From assembly GCA_964584665.1 (NCBI GenBank), contig CAZPAO010000003.1, forward strand, positions 62,001 through 126,000: a stretch of DNA of 64,000 nt, given 5' to 3'. Position 1 is the stretch's first letter, and each line of letters begins with the position of its first letter. Under the pieces are notes generated by a model. It worked only from the letters and a program-made list of their open reading frames with translations, was not told where the DNA came from and made no database searches. The translations under genes were made by a program, and so were the position numbers. Source of the DNA: DASUBN01 sp964584665 (GTDB lineage: Bacteria > Pseudomonadota > Gammaproteobacteria > Natronospirales > REEB76). This document shows positions 1 through 8,859 of this stretch, piece after piece.

Positions 1-255
1 ATCCCGACCTTCGTGCTCACGCCCCTCACCTATCTGGGCGGCGTGTTCTACTCCATCCATATGCTGCCGGACAGCCTGCAGGCCGTGTCCCGCGCCAACC
101 CGATCCTCTACATGGTGAACGCCTTCCGCTACGGCATCCTGGGGGAGTCGGACATCAGCATCTACACTGCCTTCACCATCATCCTGCTGTCCCTGGTGGT
201 GCTCTATCTCTTCGCCCTGTACCTGTTGAACAAGGGCGTGGGGATGCGCAGCTGA
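1..255 (+). CDS. ABC-2 type transporter permease, C-terminal part (YadH-like)
   Basis: The last 84 residues of an inner-membrane ABC-2 permease; the start lies before the window. The segment PTFVLTPLTYLGGVFY, then NPILYMVNAFRYG, then a final hydrophobic helix (about residues 59-78) is typical of the YadH branch of exporters, which pairs with a separate ATPase normally encoded just upstream. The stop is only 2 nt before the next gene, so the two may be co-transcribed. The substrate cannot be read from this fragment. Confidence 0.85.
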   Translation: MPTFVLTPLTYLGGVFYSIHMLPDSLQAVSRANPILYMVNAFRYGILGESDISIYTAFTIILLSLVVLYLFALYLLNKGVGMRS

Positions 256-257
256 TC

Positions 258-713
258 ATGCGCCCCGGCCCTCTCCTAGTTTCCCTGCTGCTGGTGAGCG
301 CCTCCGCGAGCGGTGATATCACGGTGGCGCAGCTGGTGGCCGGCGGCAAGGTGCTGGACCACAAGGACCTGATCGTCGAGACGCCTAACGCGCATGAGGC
401 GGACACCTGCCGTGGCTTCGACCTCACCGACAGCCAGATCCGGGATTTCTTCCGCAAGGCCGCGCCCATGACCGCGGAAGCGCTGCACGCCAACTTCAAG
501 TGGGCGCCCTGCCAGGTGCTGGGCCATATCCTCTACCAGGACCAGAAGCTGCAATTCGTGATCACCGCGGCTTCCACCGGCCAGATCGAGGTGGCACCGG
601 GCAATGTGATCCAGTTCGGCTGCAACAGCAGCTGCGCCGAGATGTTCGCCTACGGCTACCCGGTGCCTCCCGCCGCCACGGCTACGCTGCCTGCTTCCCG
701 GGACCCGCACTGA
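258..713 (+). CDS. Hypothetical secreted protein
   Basis: 151 residues starting with a signal peptide (hydrophobic segment about residues 4-17, ending near SASASG), so probably periplasmic. Four cysteines remain in the mature part, including a CNSSC motif near residues 121-125, which would allow two disulfides. I recognise no family. It starts 2 nt after the ABC permease stop and is followed by a strong terminator, so it is the last gene of that transcription unit. It may help the exporter, but nothing in the sequence proves that. Confidence 0.7.
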   Translation: MRPGPLLVSLLLVSASASGDITVAQLVAGGKVLDHKDLIVETPNAHEADTCRGFDLTDSQIRDFFRKAAPMTAEALHANFKWAPCQVLGHILYQDQKLQFVITAASTGQIEVAPGNVIQFGCNSSCAEMFAYGYPVPPAATATLPASRDPH

Positions 714-734
714 GATATCGCATCCGCCATAAAG

Positions 735-758
735 AAAGAGCCCCTCGCGGGGCTCTTT
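735..758. terminator. Bidirectional Rho-independent terminator
   Basis: Perfect 10-bp stem (AAAGAGCCCC / GGGGCTCTTT) with a TCGC loop. T-rich sequence ends the stem on the plus side and A-rich sequence lies before it, so it can serve both the secreted-protein gene on the left and the convergent permease gene on the right. Confidence 0.85.
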
Positions 759-782
759 GCTTTGGACCGGTGCTGACCGGTC

Positions 783-2393
783 TCAGCCGGCTTTGATGGT
801 CGCGGCGTAGTAGCTCTTCACCTTCGCCGGGGCGATGCCGGTGGCCAGCGCGATGTAGAGGATCACCAGGCTGAACACCGCCACGGTGAACATGCCGTCG
901 AAGATGCCGAAAGCGCCGGTGCCGCCCATCTCGACGGGGCCGAAGAAGCTCAGGATCCACATACCGGCGAAGTAAGGCACCAGCCACCAGGCGTGCTGCA
1001 GGTCCTCGTCCGACTCCTTCCCCTCGATGTAAAGATAGATATGGCGCAGCGTGTAGAACGCCATGATCGCCGCGATGATCGCGAACAGCACGTTGACCGT
1101 GCCGAAACCGGCCCAGTACATCACGAAGTTGGAGCAGATGAAGGCTGCCGGCGCGATGGCCCAGGCGTTCCACAGACGGAACGGGCGTTTCAGGTCGGGC
1201 ATCACGCGCCGCATGCGCAGCAGCACCACGCAGCCGAGGCCGTAGGACAGCACGGTGGCCGAGGAGGCGTAGTTCACCAGCTTCTGCCAGCTCGGGAATG
1301 GGAAGAAGAACACGCAACCGACGACGAAGGAGAGGATCAGCGCGGTCCAGGGCGTGCCGTTCCGGTTGATGTCCCGCAGCTTCTCCGGTGCGTAGCCCTC
1401 CTCCGAGGCCGCCATCACCACCCGCGCGGTGGCGGTGGTCCAGATGTAGCCGCAGGCCGTGGGCGAGATGATCGCATCGGCATAGAGCGCCATGGCCCAC
1501 CAGGAGACGCCGAGGGTGAGCAGCAGCCCCACCATGGGGCCGGAGGCGAGGATGGGGTTGGCGGAAGCGCTGCCGAAGTTCAAGCCAGCCCAGCCCTCTT
1601 TCGCGAGGAGTTCCGGCGGCACCGCCGCGACGAAGGAATACTCCACCAATATGTAGATGATGGCCGAGAGCACGATGGTGCCCACCACCGCACGCGGGAT
1701 ATTGCGGGCCGGATCCTTGGTCTCGCCGGCGAGCTGGATGGCCTGGGTGAAGCCGAACAGCGAGAAGAACACGCCGGCGGTGGAGATGGCCAGGAACATG
1801 TTGGTGATGTCGCCGGTCGCGTGCGCCTTCACCGAGAAGTTCTCCGGGTGATGGGCGCTGAACATCAGCACCAGGATGGTGCCGATGGGCGCGCAGATCT
1901 TGATCCAGGTGGCGATGGTGTTTAGCAGGAGGATGAAACGCAGGATCAGGAAGTTGAGCAGCACGAAGGTGCCCAGCACGAACACCGATACCACCATACC
2001 GGTGCCGGTGAGGAGACCGGTGGAGGTGTCGATCATGCCCGGCAGGTAGCCGTTGGCGTAGGTCACCACCGCCATGGCTTCCACCGGCGCGATGGTCACG
2101 TAGGCGAGGAACAGGATCCAGCTCCACACACGGCCCACCAGGCGGCCGTGGCTGATGATGCTGATGTGCATGAGGCCGCCGCTGCGGGGGAACAGGGGCC
2201 CCAACTCCGCGTAGACCATGGCGATGAGGCCGACCACCAGGGCGGCGATGGCCCAGGAGCCGACGCTCAGGGGGCCCGCGATCTGCGCCGCCTTCATGGG
2301 GCCGAACAGCCAGCCGGAGCCGATGGTGGAGCTCAGGCCCGCGAATAGCAGTCCGATGAGGCCGGCGTCTTTGCGCAGCTTGCCCTGTGCCAC
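783..2393 (-). CDS. APC-superfamily amino-acid permease
   Basis: 536 residues with about 12 hydrophobic helices. The first helix carries the APC signature GLSSTIGSGWLFG, used for binding the amino-acid carboxylate. The length and early sequence (Y-A-E-L-G-P-L-F-P-R-S-G-G) resemble aspartate:proton symporters of the YveA type, but the substrate is inferred only. The start is GTG at 2393, chosen because AAGGAG lies 7 nt upstream. It follows the MATE gene by 33 nt on the same strand, suggesting one transcript that ends at the terminator at 735-758. Confidence 0.85.
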   Translation of the reverse strand: MAQGKLRKDAGLIGLLFAGLSSTIGSGWLFGPMKAAQIAGPLSVGSWAIAALVVGLIAMVYAELGPLFPRSGGLMHISIISHGRLVGRVWSWILFLAYVTIAPVEAMAVVTYANGYLPGMIDTSTGLLTGTGMVVSVFVLGTFVLLNFLILRFILLLNTIATWIKICAPIGTILVLMFSAHHPENFSVKAHATGDITNMFLAISTAGVFFSLFGFTQAIQLAGETKDPARNIPRAVVGTIVLSAIIYILVEYSFVAAVPPELLAKEGWAGLNFGSASANPILASGPMVGLLLTLGVSWWAMALYADAIISPTACGYIWTTATARVVMAASEEGYAPEKLRDINRNGTPWTALILSFVVGCVFFFPFPSWQKLVNYASSATVLSYGLGCVVLLRMRRVMPDLKRPFRLWNAWAIAPAAFICSNFVMYWAGFGTVNVLFAIIAAIMAFYTLRHIYLYIEGKESDEDLQHAWWLVPYFAGMWILSFFGPVEMGGTGAFGIFDGMFTVAVFSLVILYIALATGIAPAKVKSYYAATIKAG

Positions 2394-2426
2394 AGTCGTC
2401 TCCTTATAAGAGGTTGCGAGAGGCTA

Positions 2427-3779
2427 TCAGACCCGGCTGAACTTGACGAGGCGCGCCGTGAGCAGGACTGCGGCCACGGAGAGGCCGGCGATGAAGCCGG
2501 CCCAGATCATCTGGGGACCCAGGTGCAGGGGGATGCCGAACACCCAGGCCAACGGGAACCCCACACCCCAGTAAGCCAGCACGCATATGAGCGTGGGCAC
2601 GCCCGTGTCCTTGTACCCGCGCAATGCGCCCATGGCGCTCACCTGGATGCCATCGGAGATCTGCATGATGGCGCCCATGTAGAGCAGACTCACGGCGATG
2701 CCCGCCACCGCCGCATCGTGGGTATAGAGACCGACGATCTGGTGCGGCAGCAGCGCCATGCTCCCTGCCGAGAGCACCTCGAAGCAGAGGCAGAGCGCGA
2801 TGCCGGTGAAGGCGGCGAGTCGCGCCTCCGCCCGGTCGCCCCGCCCCAGCGCGTGGCCGACCCGCACCGAGATGGCGAGCGCCACGCTCATGGGCACCAT
2901 GAACACGAAGGAAGCGTAGTTGAGCGCGATCTGGTGCGCCGCCACGATGTCCGTGCCGAGCGTGCCCATCATGAGACCGACGCCGGAGAACAGGCTCGCC
3001 TCCATGAAGATGCCCACGGCGATGGGCAGGCCCAGGAACAGGAGTTCCTTGAGCTTGTGGAAGTCAGGCCAGTCCAGCGCATGGAAGAGGTCCAGCGCCC
3101 GGTAATGCTCCCGGCGCCACATATAAATGAGCATGCTGAAGAACATCAGCCACTGGGTGGTGGCGGTGGCGTAGCCGGTGCCGGTGGCGCCGAGGGCGGG
3201 CATCCCCAACTTGCCGTACATGAAGATGTAGTCCAGCACGCCGTTCACCGTGAGCCCGCCGATCGCGATCACCAGCAGCACGCGGGTGCGGCCGATACCC
3301 TCGCTGGTGAAGCGCAGCACCTGGTACAGGCACAGGCCGGGCATGCCCCAGGCGATGGCCCTGAGGTAACCATCCGCCACCGGGATGATCTCCTGCTCGA
3401 TGTGGATGGCCTGCATGAAAGGGACGGTGTGGCGCAGCAGGAAGAATCCGCCCCAGCCCATGAGCTGCGAGATCCACACCATCTGGCGGGCGTAGCGGCC
3501 GATCTCGGAGTAACGCCCCGCGCCGTAGAGATGTGCCGTGGTCGGCGACTGGGCCATGATGAGGCCGAGGGAGAACAGGAACACCGGCGCCCAGGCGCTG
3601 GAACCCACGGCCACGCCCGCGAGGGTCTGGGAACCCAGCAGGCCCGCCATGATGGCGTCCGTTAGGCCCATGCCCACCAGTGCCAGGTTGTGCACGATGA
3701 TGGGCAGGCCGATGGCAAGCATGGCGCGCGCCTCCATCTTGGCGGCTGGCCAGCGTGCGGTGAGGGCTGAAGGGCTCAT
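2427..3779 (-). CDS. MATE-family multidrug/cation efflux transporter (NorM/MdtK-like)
   Basis: 450 residues, normal for the family, with about 12 transmembrane helices in two repeated halves. The N-terminal stretch GLPIIVHNLALVGMGLTDAIMAGLLG and the conserved V-G-H-A-L-G-R-G-D motif in the second half (near VRVGHALGRGDRAEA) are typical of MATE sodium- or proton-driven drug exporters. It is the first gene of a probable two-gene unit with the amino-acid permease downstream. Export of a toxic cation or dye-like compound is the family role; the true substrate is unknown. Confidence 0.9.
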   Translation of the reverse strand: MSPSALTARWPAAKMEARAMLAIGLPIIVHNLALVGMGLTDAIMAGLLGSQTLAGVAVGSSAWAPVFLFSLGLIMAQSPTTAHLYGAGRYSEIGRYARQMVWISQLMGWGGFFLLRHTVPFMQAIHIEQEIIPVADGYLRAIAWGMPGLCLYQVLRFTSEGIGRTRVLLVIAIGGLTVNGVLDYIFMYGKLGMPALGATGTGYATATTQWLMFFSMLIYMWRREHYRALDLFHALDWPDFHKLKELLFLGLPIAVGIFMEASLFSGVGLMMGTLGTDIVAAHQIALNYASFVFMVPMSVALAISVRVGHALGRGDRAEARLAAFTGIALCLCFEVLSAGSMALLPHQIVGLYTHDAAVAGIAVSLLYMGAIMQISDGIQVSAMGALRGYKDTGVPTLICVLAYWGVGFPLAWVFGIPLHLGPQMIWAGFIAGLSVAAVLLTARLVKFSRV

Positions 3780-3906
3780 GCGGTGCGGGGCTTAACAGTG
3801 GGCGTGCCGCATCATAGCAAGGGGCGTCCCGAAGTGGCATGATTGAAGGGCCTTGCGCGCCCACGCGCCGCCCCCATAAAAGACCTCGAAACCCTTGGAG
3901 TCACCC

Positions 3907-5199
3907 ATGGCTCAGAACATCCGCCCCGTCGCAATCGTCGGCAGCAATAGAATCCCCTTCTGCCGCATCTTCACCAACTACGCCGAAGTCGGCAACCAGG
4001 AGATGCTCACCGCCGCCCTGAAGGGCCTGGTGGACAAGTACAACCTGAAGAACGAGATCCTGGGCGACGTGGTGGCGGGCGCGGTGATGAAGCATTCGCG
4101 CGACTGGAGCATGGTGCGCGAGGCGGTGATGTCCAGCGGACTCAACGTTCACACACCCGCCCACAACTCCGACCGCGCCTGCGGCACCTCCGTGAGCACC
4201 GCGGCCGAGATCGCGGCGCGCATCGCCATCGGCGAGATCGACTCCGGCATCGCCGGCGGCGTGGACACGGCGAGCGACGTGCCGATCGTGTTCGGCCGCC
4301 ACTTCCAGCAGATCCTGCTGAAGAGCAGCCGCGGCAAGAGCTTCGGCCAGAAACTCTCCCCCTGGTTCGGCTGGCGCCCCAGCGACCTCAAACCGCACCT
4401 GCCCGGCGTCACGGAATCCCGCACCGGCCTCAACATGGGGCAGTCCTGCGAGATCATGGCGAAAGAATGGGGCATCACCCGCGAGGCCCAGGACCAGCTC
4501 GCTTACGAGAGCCACATGAAGGCCGCGGCAGCCTGGAAAGAAGGCTTCTACAACGACCTGGTGACGCCCTTCAACGGCGCCAACGTGGACAACAACGTGC
4601 GCGGCGACACCTCGCTGGAGAAGCTCGCGAAGCTCAAGCCCGCCTTCGACCGGACCAGCGGCAAGGGCACCCTCACCGCCGGCAATTCCACGCCGCTCAC
4701 GGACGGCGCTTCCGCCGTGCTGCTCGCCTCCGAGGAATGGGCCAAGGCCCATAATCTGCCGGTGCTCGCCTACCTCACCCACACCGCGACCGCCGCGGTG
4801 GACTTCGCCGGCCTGCAGGGCGCGAAGGAAGGCCTGCTCATGGCGCCCACTTACGCGGTGCCGAAGATGCTGGACAAGGCGGGCCTGAAGCTGCAGGACT
4901 TCGACTACTACGAGATCCACGAGGCCTTCGCCGCCCAGGTGCTCTGCACCCTCAAGGCATGGGAGTCGGCGGACTACTGCCGCGAGAAGCTCGGTCGCAA
5001 GGAGCCCCTGGGTTCCATCGACCGCTCCAAGCTCAACATCAAGGGCGGCAGCGTGGCGCTGGCCCATCCCTTCGGTGCCACCGGCGGCCGCATCATCGGC
5101 ACCCTGGCCAAGATCCTTGCCCAGAAAGGCAAAGGACGCGGGCTGATCTCTGTTTGTACCGGTGGTGGCATGGGTGTGACCGCGATCCTCGAGCGCTGA
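3907..5199 (+). CDS. fadI: Acetyl-CoA C-acyltransferase (thiolase, FadI-like)
   Basis: 430-residue thiolase. It shows the nucleophile Cys92 in DRACGTS, the HEAFAAQ histidine motif and the C-terminal CTGGGMG cysteine that acts as acid/base, plus the AHPFGATGGR loop. It would cleave 3-ketoacyl-CoA in beta-oxidation or run the reverse condensation. The start at ATG 3907 is preferred over an upstream TTG because GGAG sits 6 nt before it. The alpha-subunit gene (FadJ-like) usually next to fadI is absent, so the gene symbol is tentative. Confidence 0.85.
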   Translation: MAQNIRPVAIVGSNRIPFCRIFTNYAEVGNQEMLTAALKGLVDKYNLKNEILGDVVAGAVMKHSRDWSMVREAVMSSGLNVHTPAHNSDRACGTSVSTAAEIAARIAIGEIDSGIAGGVDTASDVPIVFGRHFQQILLKSSRGKSFGQKLSPWFGWRPSDLKPHLPGVTESRTGLNMGQSCEIMAKEWGITREAQDQLAYESHMKAAAAWKEGFYNDLVTPFNGANVDNNVRGDTSLEKLAKLKPAFDRTSGKGTLTAGNSTPLTDGASAVLLASEEWAKAHNLPVLAYLTHTATAAVDFAGLQGAKEGLLMAPTYAVPKMLDKAGLKLQDFDYYEIHEAFAAQVLCTLKAWESADYCREKLGRKEPLGSIDRSKLNIKGGSVALAHPFGATGGRIIGTLAKILAQKGKGRGLISVCTGGGMGVTAILER

Positions 5200-5219
5200 C
5201 CGAAATTGCTGCGCTTATG

Positions 5220-5243
5220 AAAAAGCCCCGTGAGGGGCTTTTT
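5220..5243. terminator. Bidirectional Rho-independent terminator
   Basis: Perfect 10-bp stem (AAAAAGCCCC / GGGGCTTTTT) with a GTGA loop and a further T tract. It lies between the convergent thiolase and mscL genes and can end both. Confidence 0.9.
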
Positions 5244-5246
5244 CTT

Positions 5247-5702
5247 TTACTTCAGCTCGGATGTGCAGTTCGGACAGCGCGTCGCCTTGATGCTGATCGT
5301 AGTGAAGCAGTAGGGGCATTCCTTATTGGTAGCCGCCGCCTCGGGATGCTTCTCGAGCCGGTCCCGCAGGCGGTTCATGGAACGGATGAGCAGGAACACC
5401 GAGAAGGCGACGATGGTGAAGCTGATGACGTTGTTTATGAAGAGGCCATAGCTCAGGGTCACCGCCCCCGCGGCATGGGCATCCGTCAGGTTGGCGTAGG
5501 GGCCCGCTGCCTTGCTGCCTTCTTTCAGCACCACGAACAGGTTGGTGAAATCCACGTTGCCGAGCAGGAGGCCGATGGGCGGCATGATCACGTCATCCAC
5601 CAGGGATTTCACGATGGTGCCGAAGGCACCGCCGATGATGATACCCACGGCCATGTCCACCACGTTGCCACGCATGGCGAATTCACGGAATTCCTTCAGC
5701 AT
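5247..5702 (-). CDS. mscL: Large-conductance mechanosensitive channel with C-terminal zinc ribbon
   Basis: 151-residue MscL, the pentameric inner-membrane valve that opens under hypo-osmotic shock. The start MLKEFREFAMRGNVVDMAVG is the classical N-terminus, followed by two transmembrane helices (about 15-45 and 83-106). A longer open frame upstream is not part of the protein. After the usual C-terminal helix it carries an extra CPYC-x10-CPNC motif (Cys129, 132, 143, 146), a likely zinc ribbon that E. coli MscL lacks. It is divergent from hemH with a 65-nt gap. Confidence 0.95.
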   Translation of the reverse strand: MLKEFREFAMRGNVVDMAVGIIIGGAFGTIVKSLVDDVIMPPIGLLLGNVDFTNLFVVLKEGSKAAGPYANLTDAHAAGAVTLSYGLFINNVISFTIVAFSVFLLIRSMNRLRDRLEKHPEAAATNKECPYCFTTISIKATRCPNCTSELK

Positions 5703-5767
5703 GGCGTCTCTCCCGGATGGCTTGCCTGAAGCATAGCACCGCGGGCGCGGCTTGCTAGAATGCGTCC

Positions 5768-6748
5768 ATGGGGAACGCGGCCAAAACAGGCGTGCTGTTG
5801 GTGAACCTGGGCACGCCGGACGCGCCCACGGCGCCAGCGCTGCGCCGCTATCTCGCCGAGTTCCTGGCGGACCCGGACGTGGTGACCCTGCCGCGCCTCC
5901 TGTGGCTGCCGCTCCTGTACCTCGTGGTCCTGCGCACCCGCCCAGCAAAATCCGCGGAAGCCTACGCGCGCATCTGGACGCCGGAAGGTTCCCCTCTGCT
6001 CGCCAACAGCCGCGCCCTTGCCATGAAACTGCAAGGGGCCTTGGGCGGCTCCGTCACGCTGGCATTAGGTATGCGTTATGGCAATCCCTCCATCGATACC
6101 GCACTGACGGAGCTGAAACAGGCGGGAGTCACGCGTCTCCTGCTGCTGCCGCTCTACCCCCAATATGCCGCCGCCACTACTGCGTCCAGCTTCCGCGCCG
6201 TAACCCGCGCACTGAAGCGCATGGGCTGGGCGCCGGAGGTGCAGACGCTCCACGACTACCACGACCATCCCGGCTACCTCGATGCACTCGCCGCCAGTGT
6301 GCGGGAGCATTGGTCGGCTGAAGGAAGAGGCGACAAGCTGCTCATCTCCTTCCACGGCATCCCGAAACAGGTCTCGGACGCGGGAGATCCTTATGCGAGC
6401 CAGTGCGCCGTGACCGCCGCCGCGCTGGCGCAGCGGCTCGGTCTCGCGCAAGGCGCATGGCAGATGAGCTTCCAGTCCCGCTTCGGTCCCGCCGCCTGGC
6501 TTCAGCCCTATACCGACGAAGTGTTGAAGGAATGCGCGGCACGCGGACAGAAGCGGGTGGACGTGATCTGTCCCGGTTTCGCGGCGGACTGCCTGGAGAC
6601 CCTGGAGGAGATCGCACTGCGCTATGCCGAAGGCTTCCACGCCGCGGGCGGTGAGGCGCTGCGCTACATCCCGGCTCTAAATGCCCGTGATGGTCACGTG
6701 CGCGCGCTCGCGGAGCTTACGCGGATGAAGTTGAGTGAGGCGCCCTGA
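5768..6748 (+). CDS. hemH: Ferrochelatase
   Basis: 326 residues; inserts Fe2+ into protoporphyrin IX, the last step of heme synthesis. It starts with the family motif TGVLLVNLGTPD, has the metal-handling histidine in ISFHGIPKQ and the C-terminal PGFAADCLETLEEI helix with its conserved glutamates. Length is normal. The stop overlaps the start of the next gene (TGATG), giving a hemH-VOC-membrane protein run. Confidence 0.97.
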   Translation: MGNAAKTGVLLVNLGTPDAPTAPALRRYLAEFLADPDVVTLPRLLWLPLLYLVVLRTRPAKSAEAYARIWTPEGSPLLANSRALAMKLQGALGGSVTLALGMRYGNPSIDTALTELKQAGVTRLLLLPLYPQYAAATTASSFRAVTRALKRMGWAPEVQTLHDYHDHPGYLDALAASVREHWSAEGRGDKLLISFHGIPKQVSDAGDPYASQCAVTAAALAQRLGLAQGAWQMSFQSRFGPAAWLQPYTDEVLKECAARGQKRVDVICPGFAADCLETLEEIALRYAEGFHAAGGEALRYIPALNARDGHVRALAELTRMKLSEAP

Positions 6749-7437
6749 TGCTCGGCGATTTCCTCGAACTCAGCCTCAGCACGTCCGACATACTCGGGTC
6801 CATCGAGTTCTATCGCAAGCTCGGTTTCCAGGAAGCCTCCGTGGGCGGGAGCTGGAAGCATCCTTATGCGGTGCTCACGGATGGACGCGTCCACGTGGGT
6901 CTGCACCGGCGCGAACCCCAGGCACCGGCCTTGAGCTTCGTGCTGCCGGAGCTGCGCCGGCAGATGGCAGCTTTCGAATCGCTGGGCGTCGAGTTCAGCT
7001 ATACCAGCATCGAGCTGCATCACTTCAACCATCTCGGTTTCGAGGATCCGGACGGTGCGGCTATCGTACTCCTGGAGGCGCGCACCTATTCGCCGGTGCA
7101 TGAGTCACTGCTCAAGCCTTCCCTATGCGGTTACTTCGTGGAATACCGCCTGCCGGTGAGCGATGTAGCCGCCAGCGCCCGCTTCTGGGAATCCCTGGGG
7201 TTAATCGTCGAATCATCGGAAGACGGCCGCTATGCCCAAGCCTCCTGGGCCGGCATCAACCTGGGGCTGCAGCAAGCCTGGCCGCGGGCAAGGCCCACCC
7301 TGGTGTTCGCCAACGGGAACCTGGGGGAGACCGAAGCGCTGCTGGAGATGCGCGGTCTGCCGATACAAAAAGATACCCGTGGTCTGCACGTGGCCTCGCC
7401 GGAAGGCCTTAGTCTATTGCTGCAACCGGAAGGGTAA
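6748..7437 (+). CDS. VOC superfamily protein (glyoxalase/bleomycin-resistance fold), two tandem modules
   Basis: 229 residues made of two similar halves (about 1-115 and 125-225), each with the pattern ...SDI/SDVA..F/..FYRKLGF or FWESLGL that marks the VOC paired beta-alpha-beta-beta-beta fold. The usual metal-binding His/Glu set is only partly visible, so catalysis is uncertain. Translationally coupled to hemH. The activity (lyase, dioxygenase or binding protein) cannot be assigned. Confidence 0.75.
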   Translation: MLGDFLELSLSTSDILGSIEFYRKLGFQEASVGGSWKHPYAVLTDGRVHVGLHRREPQAPALSFVLPELRRQMAAFESLGVEFSYTSIELHHFNHLGFEDPDGAAIVLLEARTYSPVHESLLKPSLCGYFVEYRLPVSDVAASARFWESLGLIVESSEDGRYAQASWAGINLGLQQAWPRARPTLVFANGNLGETEALLEMRGLPIQKDTRGLHVASPEGLSLLLQPEG

Positions 7438-7450
7438 GGGGTAAGGGACC

Positions 7451-8047
7451 ATGAGCTACGGCTTCGATCCACAGCATCTCGTCGGCACCGTCATCTTCAT
7501 AGCCTTCGTGCTGTTCATCCTCTACCGACGCTTCCGCCGTAACTTCGGCAAGCAGAAACTCCGGCGCGGCTACCTGATATTCCGCATGGTGCTCCTATGC
7601 GTGGTGGGCGCGTTGCTGCTCATCCCCACGTTCTTCTCCACCGAACTCGCGCTGGTGACTCTCGCCGGCGCCGCCGTCGGCGTGGGGTTGGCCATCTGGG
7701 CGGCGAAGCACACCCGTTTCCTGAGCCAGGACGGCGTGCTCTATTACATCCCCCATACCTATGCCGGCATGGTGGTCACGGCGCTGTTCGTGGGCCGGCT
7801 GGGTTACAGGATCTTCGTGATGTCCCAGCCTCACATGATGGGCGGCACCACCATGGACATGAACCCGGGCATGACGGACTTCGGGGGCTTGAGCGCCATC
7901 TACCACAACCCCTGGACGCGGCTGGTGTTCTTCATCCTGATCGGCTACTACGTCTACTACTATTGGTTCGTGCTGCACGAATCCAAACACCTGAAGCCGG
8001 GAGACATGGAGAATTCCGCGGACAAGCCGGGCGGTAATACAACTTAA
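7451..8047 (+). CDS. Membrane protein, CcdC-like (DUF1453 type)
   Basis: 198 residues with about five hydrophobic helices. The N-terminal YRRFRRNFGKQKLRR-x-Y-x-x-FR basic loop, the central TLAGAAVGVGLAIWAAKHT and the later LFVGRLGYRI match my memory of the DUF1453/CcdC family linked in Bacillus to cytochrome c maturation. It is 13 nt after the VOC gene and thus near hemH, which fits a heme-related role, but this is inference. Confidence 0.6.
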   Translation: MSYGFDPQHLVGTVIFIAFVLFILYRRFRRNFGKQKLRRGYLIFRMVLLCVVGALLLIPTFFSTELALVTLAGAAVGVGLAIWAAKHTRFLSQDGVLYYIPHTYAGMVVTALFVGRLGYRIFVMSQPHMMGGTTMDMNPGMTDFGGLSAIYHNPWTRLVFFILIGYYVYYYWFVLHESKHLKPGDMENSADKPGGNTT

Positions 8048-8079
8048 ACTAAGTTATTCTTGAATTTGCAGAAAGCATT

Positions 8080-8829
8080 TTATTTAATGATTAATTTAAC
8101 CGACTTACCGTCACTCTTAATTAAATCTATAAGACCTTCATCCCCGCATAAGTGCAATGCTCCGACTCCAACCAATACGCGCTTACCCGAGCTTATCAGT
8201 GATTGTATGCGGGGCATCCACGCATGATTTCGCTTTGTTATAAACGCTTCTCGTAGTGCCTGAGACCGCCATATATTAGATTCTGCAATACTCCTTTTTA
8301 TCCCATCCAAATCTCCGCAAATCCATGCGGCGTGTAATTCGAAAAATTTATCACGTATATATTTTTCGTTATTTATCATGAAGTGAATTTCTTTTGCATA
8401 TACATCATTACTAACTATATCCAGGTTGCTGGCTACGTCCTTAAAGGATTCTAAATAAGTAATGAGTCTTGGATGCTTACTTGCCCTCCAATTCCAATAT
8501 TGTTCGACTCCACCTGAGGTTTTCCCTATGGGTGATAAGAAAAACATTGCCGCCCAAGGCTTAAGTGAGGAAATTTTTTCAATTCTGTCTGTATTGACGT
8601 AATGCTTAACTAGATCTTCCCATAGCTTTTCTGGAATGTGATTTCTAAGATGATCTCCATCTTGCAGAGACATATATGAAAATATCTCTTCTAGCTTGTG
8701 CTCCGTTATTATTTCTTCACTCCAGTCATATGCTTCATCAACCCATTTTGGAAAATTTGAGAAATCTGCTGGAACCAGATGCATAGTTCCAGCTATTCTT
8801 AATTCATCACTTCCCACAGAAAAATACAT
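8080..8829 (-). CDS. TraB/GumN-like protein, AT-rich, probably acquired
   Basis: 249 residues. An early GTMHLVP motif and a late VGVGALHLCGDEGLIDL motif match the two conserved blocks of the TraB/GumN (Tiki-like) family, some members of which are metalloproteases. Start at 8829 is preferred over a longer upstream frame: GAGGAGAG lies just before it and the family motif begins within 15 residues. The DNA is clearly AT-richer than all neighbours and uses AAA, ATT and TAT codons freely, a sign of transfer. No clear signal peptide is visible, unlike many relatives. Confidence 0.7.
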   Translation of the reverse strand: MYFSVGSDELRIAGTMHLVPADFSNFPKWVDEAYDWSEEIITEHKLEEIFSYMSLQDGDHLRNHIPEKLWEDLVKHYVNTDRIEKISSLKPWAAMFFLSPIGKTSGGVEQYWNWRASKHPRLITYLESFKDVASNLDIVSNDVYAKEIHFMINNEKYIRDKFFELHAAWICGDLDGIKRSIAESNIWRSQALREAFITKRNHAWMPRIQSLISSGKRVLVGVGALHLCGDEGLIDLIKSDGKSVKLIIK

Positions 8830-8859
8830 TTTCTCTCTCCTCGCAATTAATAGTGATTG

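Noticed and set aside
682..2127. A 481-codon minus-strand frame overlapping the amino-acid permease
   Set aside because: Same strand, other frame; composition is Arg/His-rich and lacks membrane helices, whereas the chosen frame has APC motifs and a ribosome site.
5703..5948. An 82-codon N-terminal extension of MscL
   Set aside because: It runs antisense into hemH and lacks any MscL-like sequence; MLKEFREFAMRGN is the canonical start.
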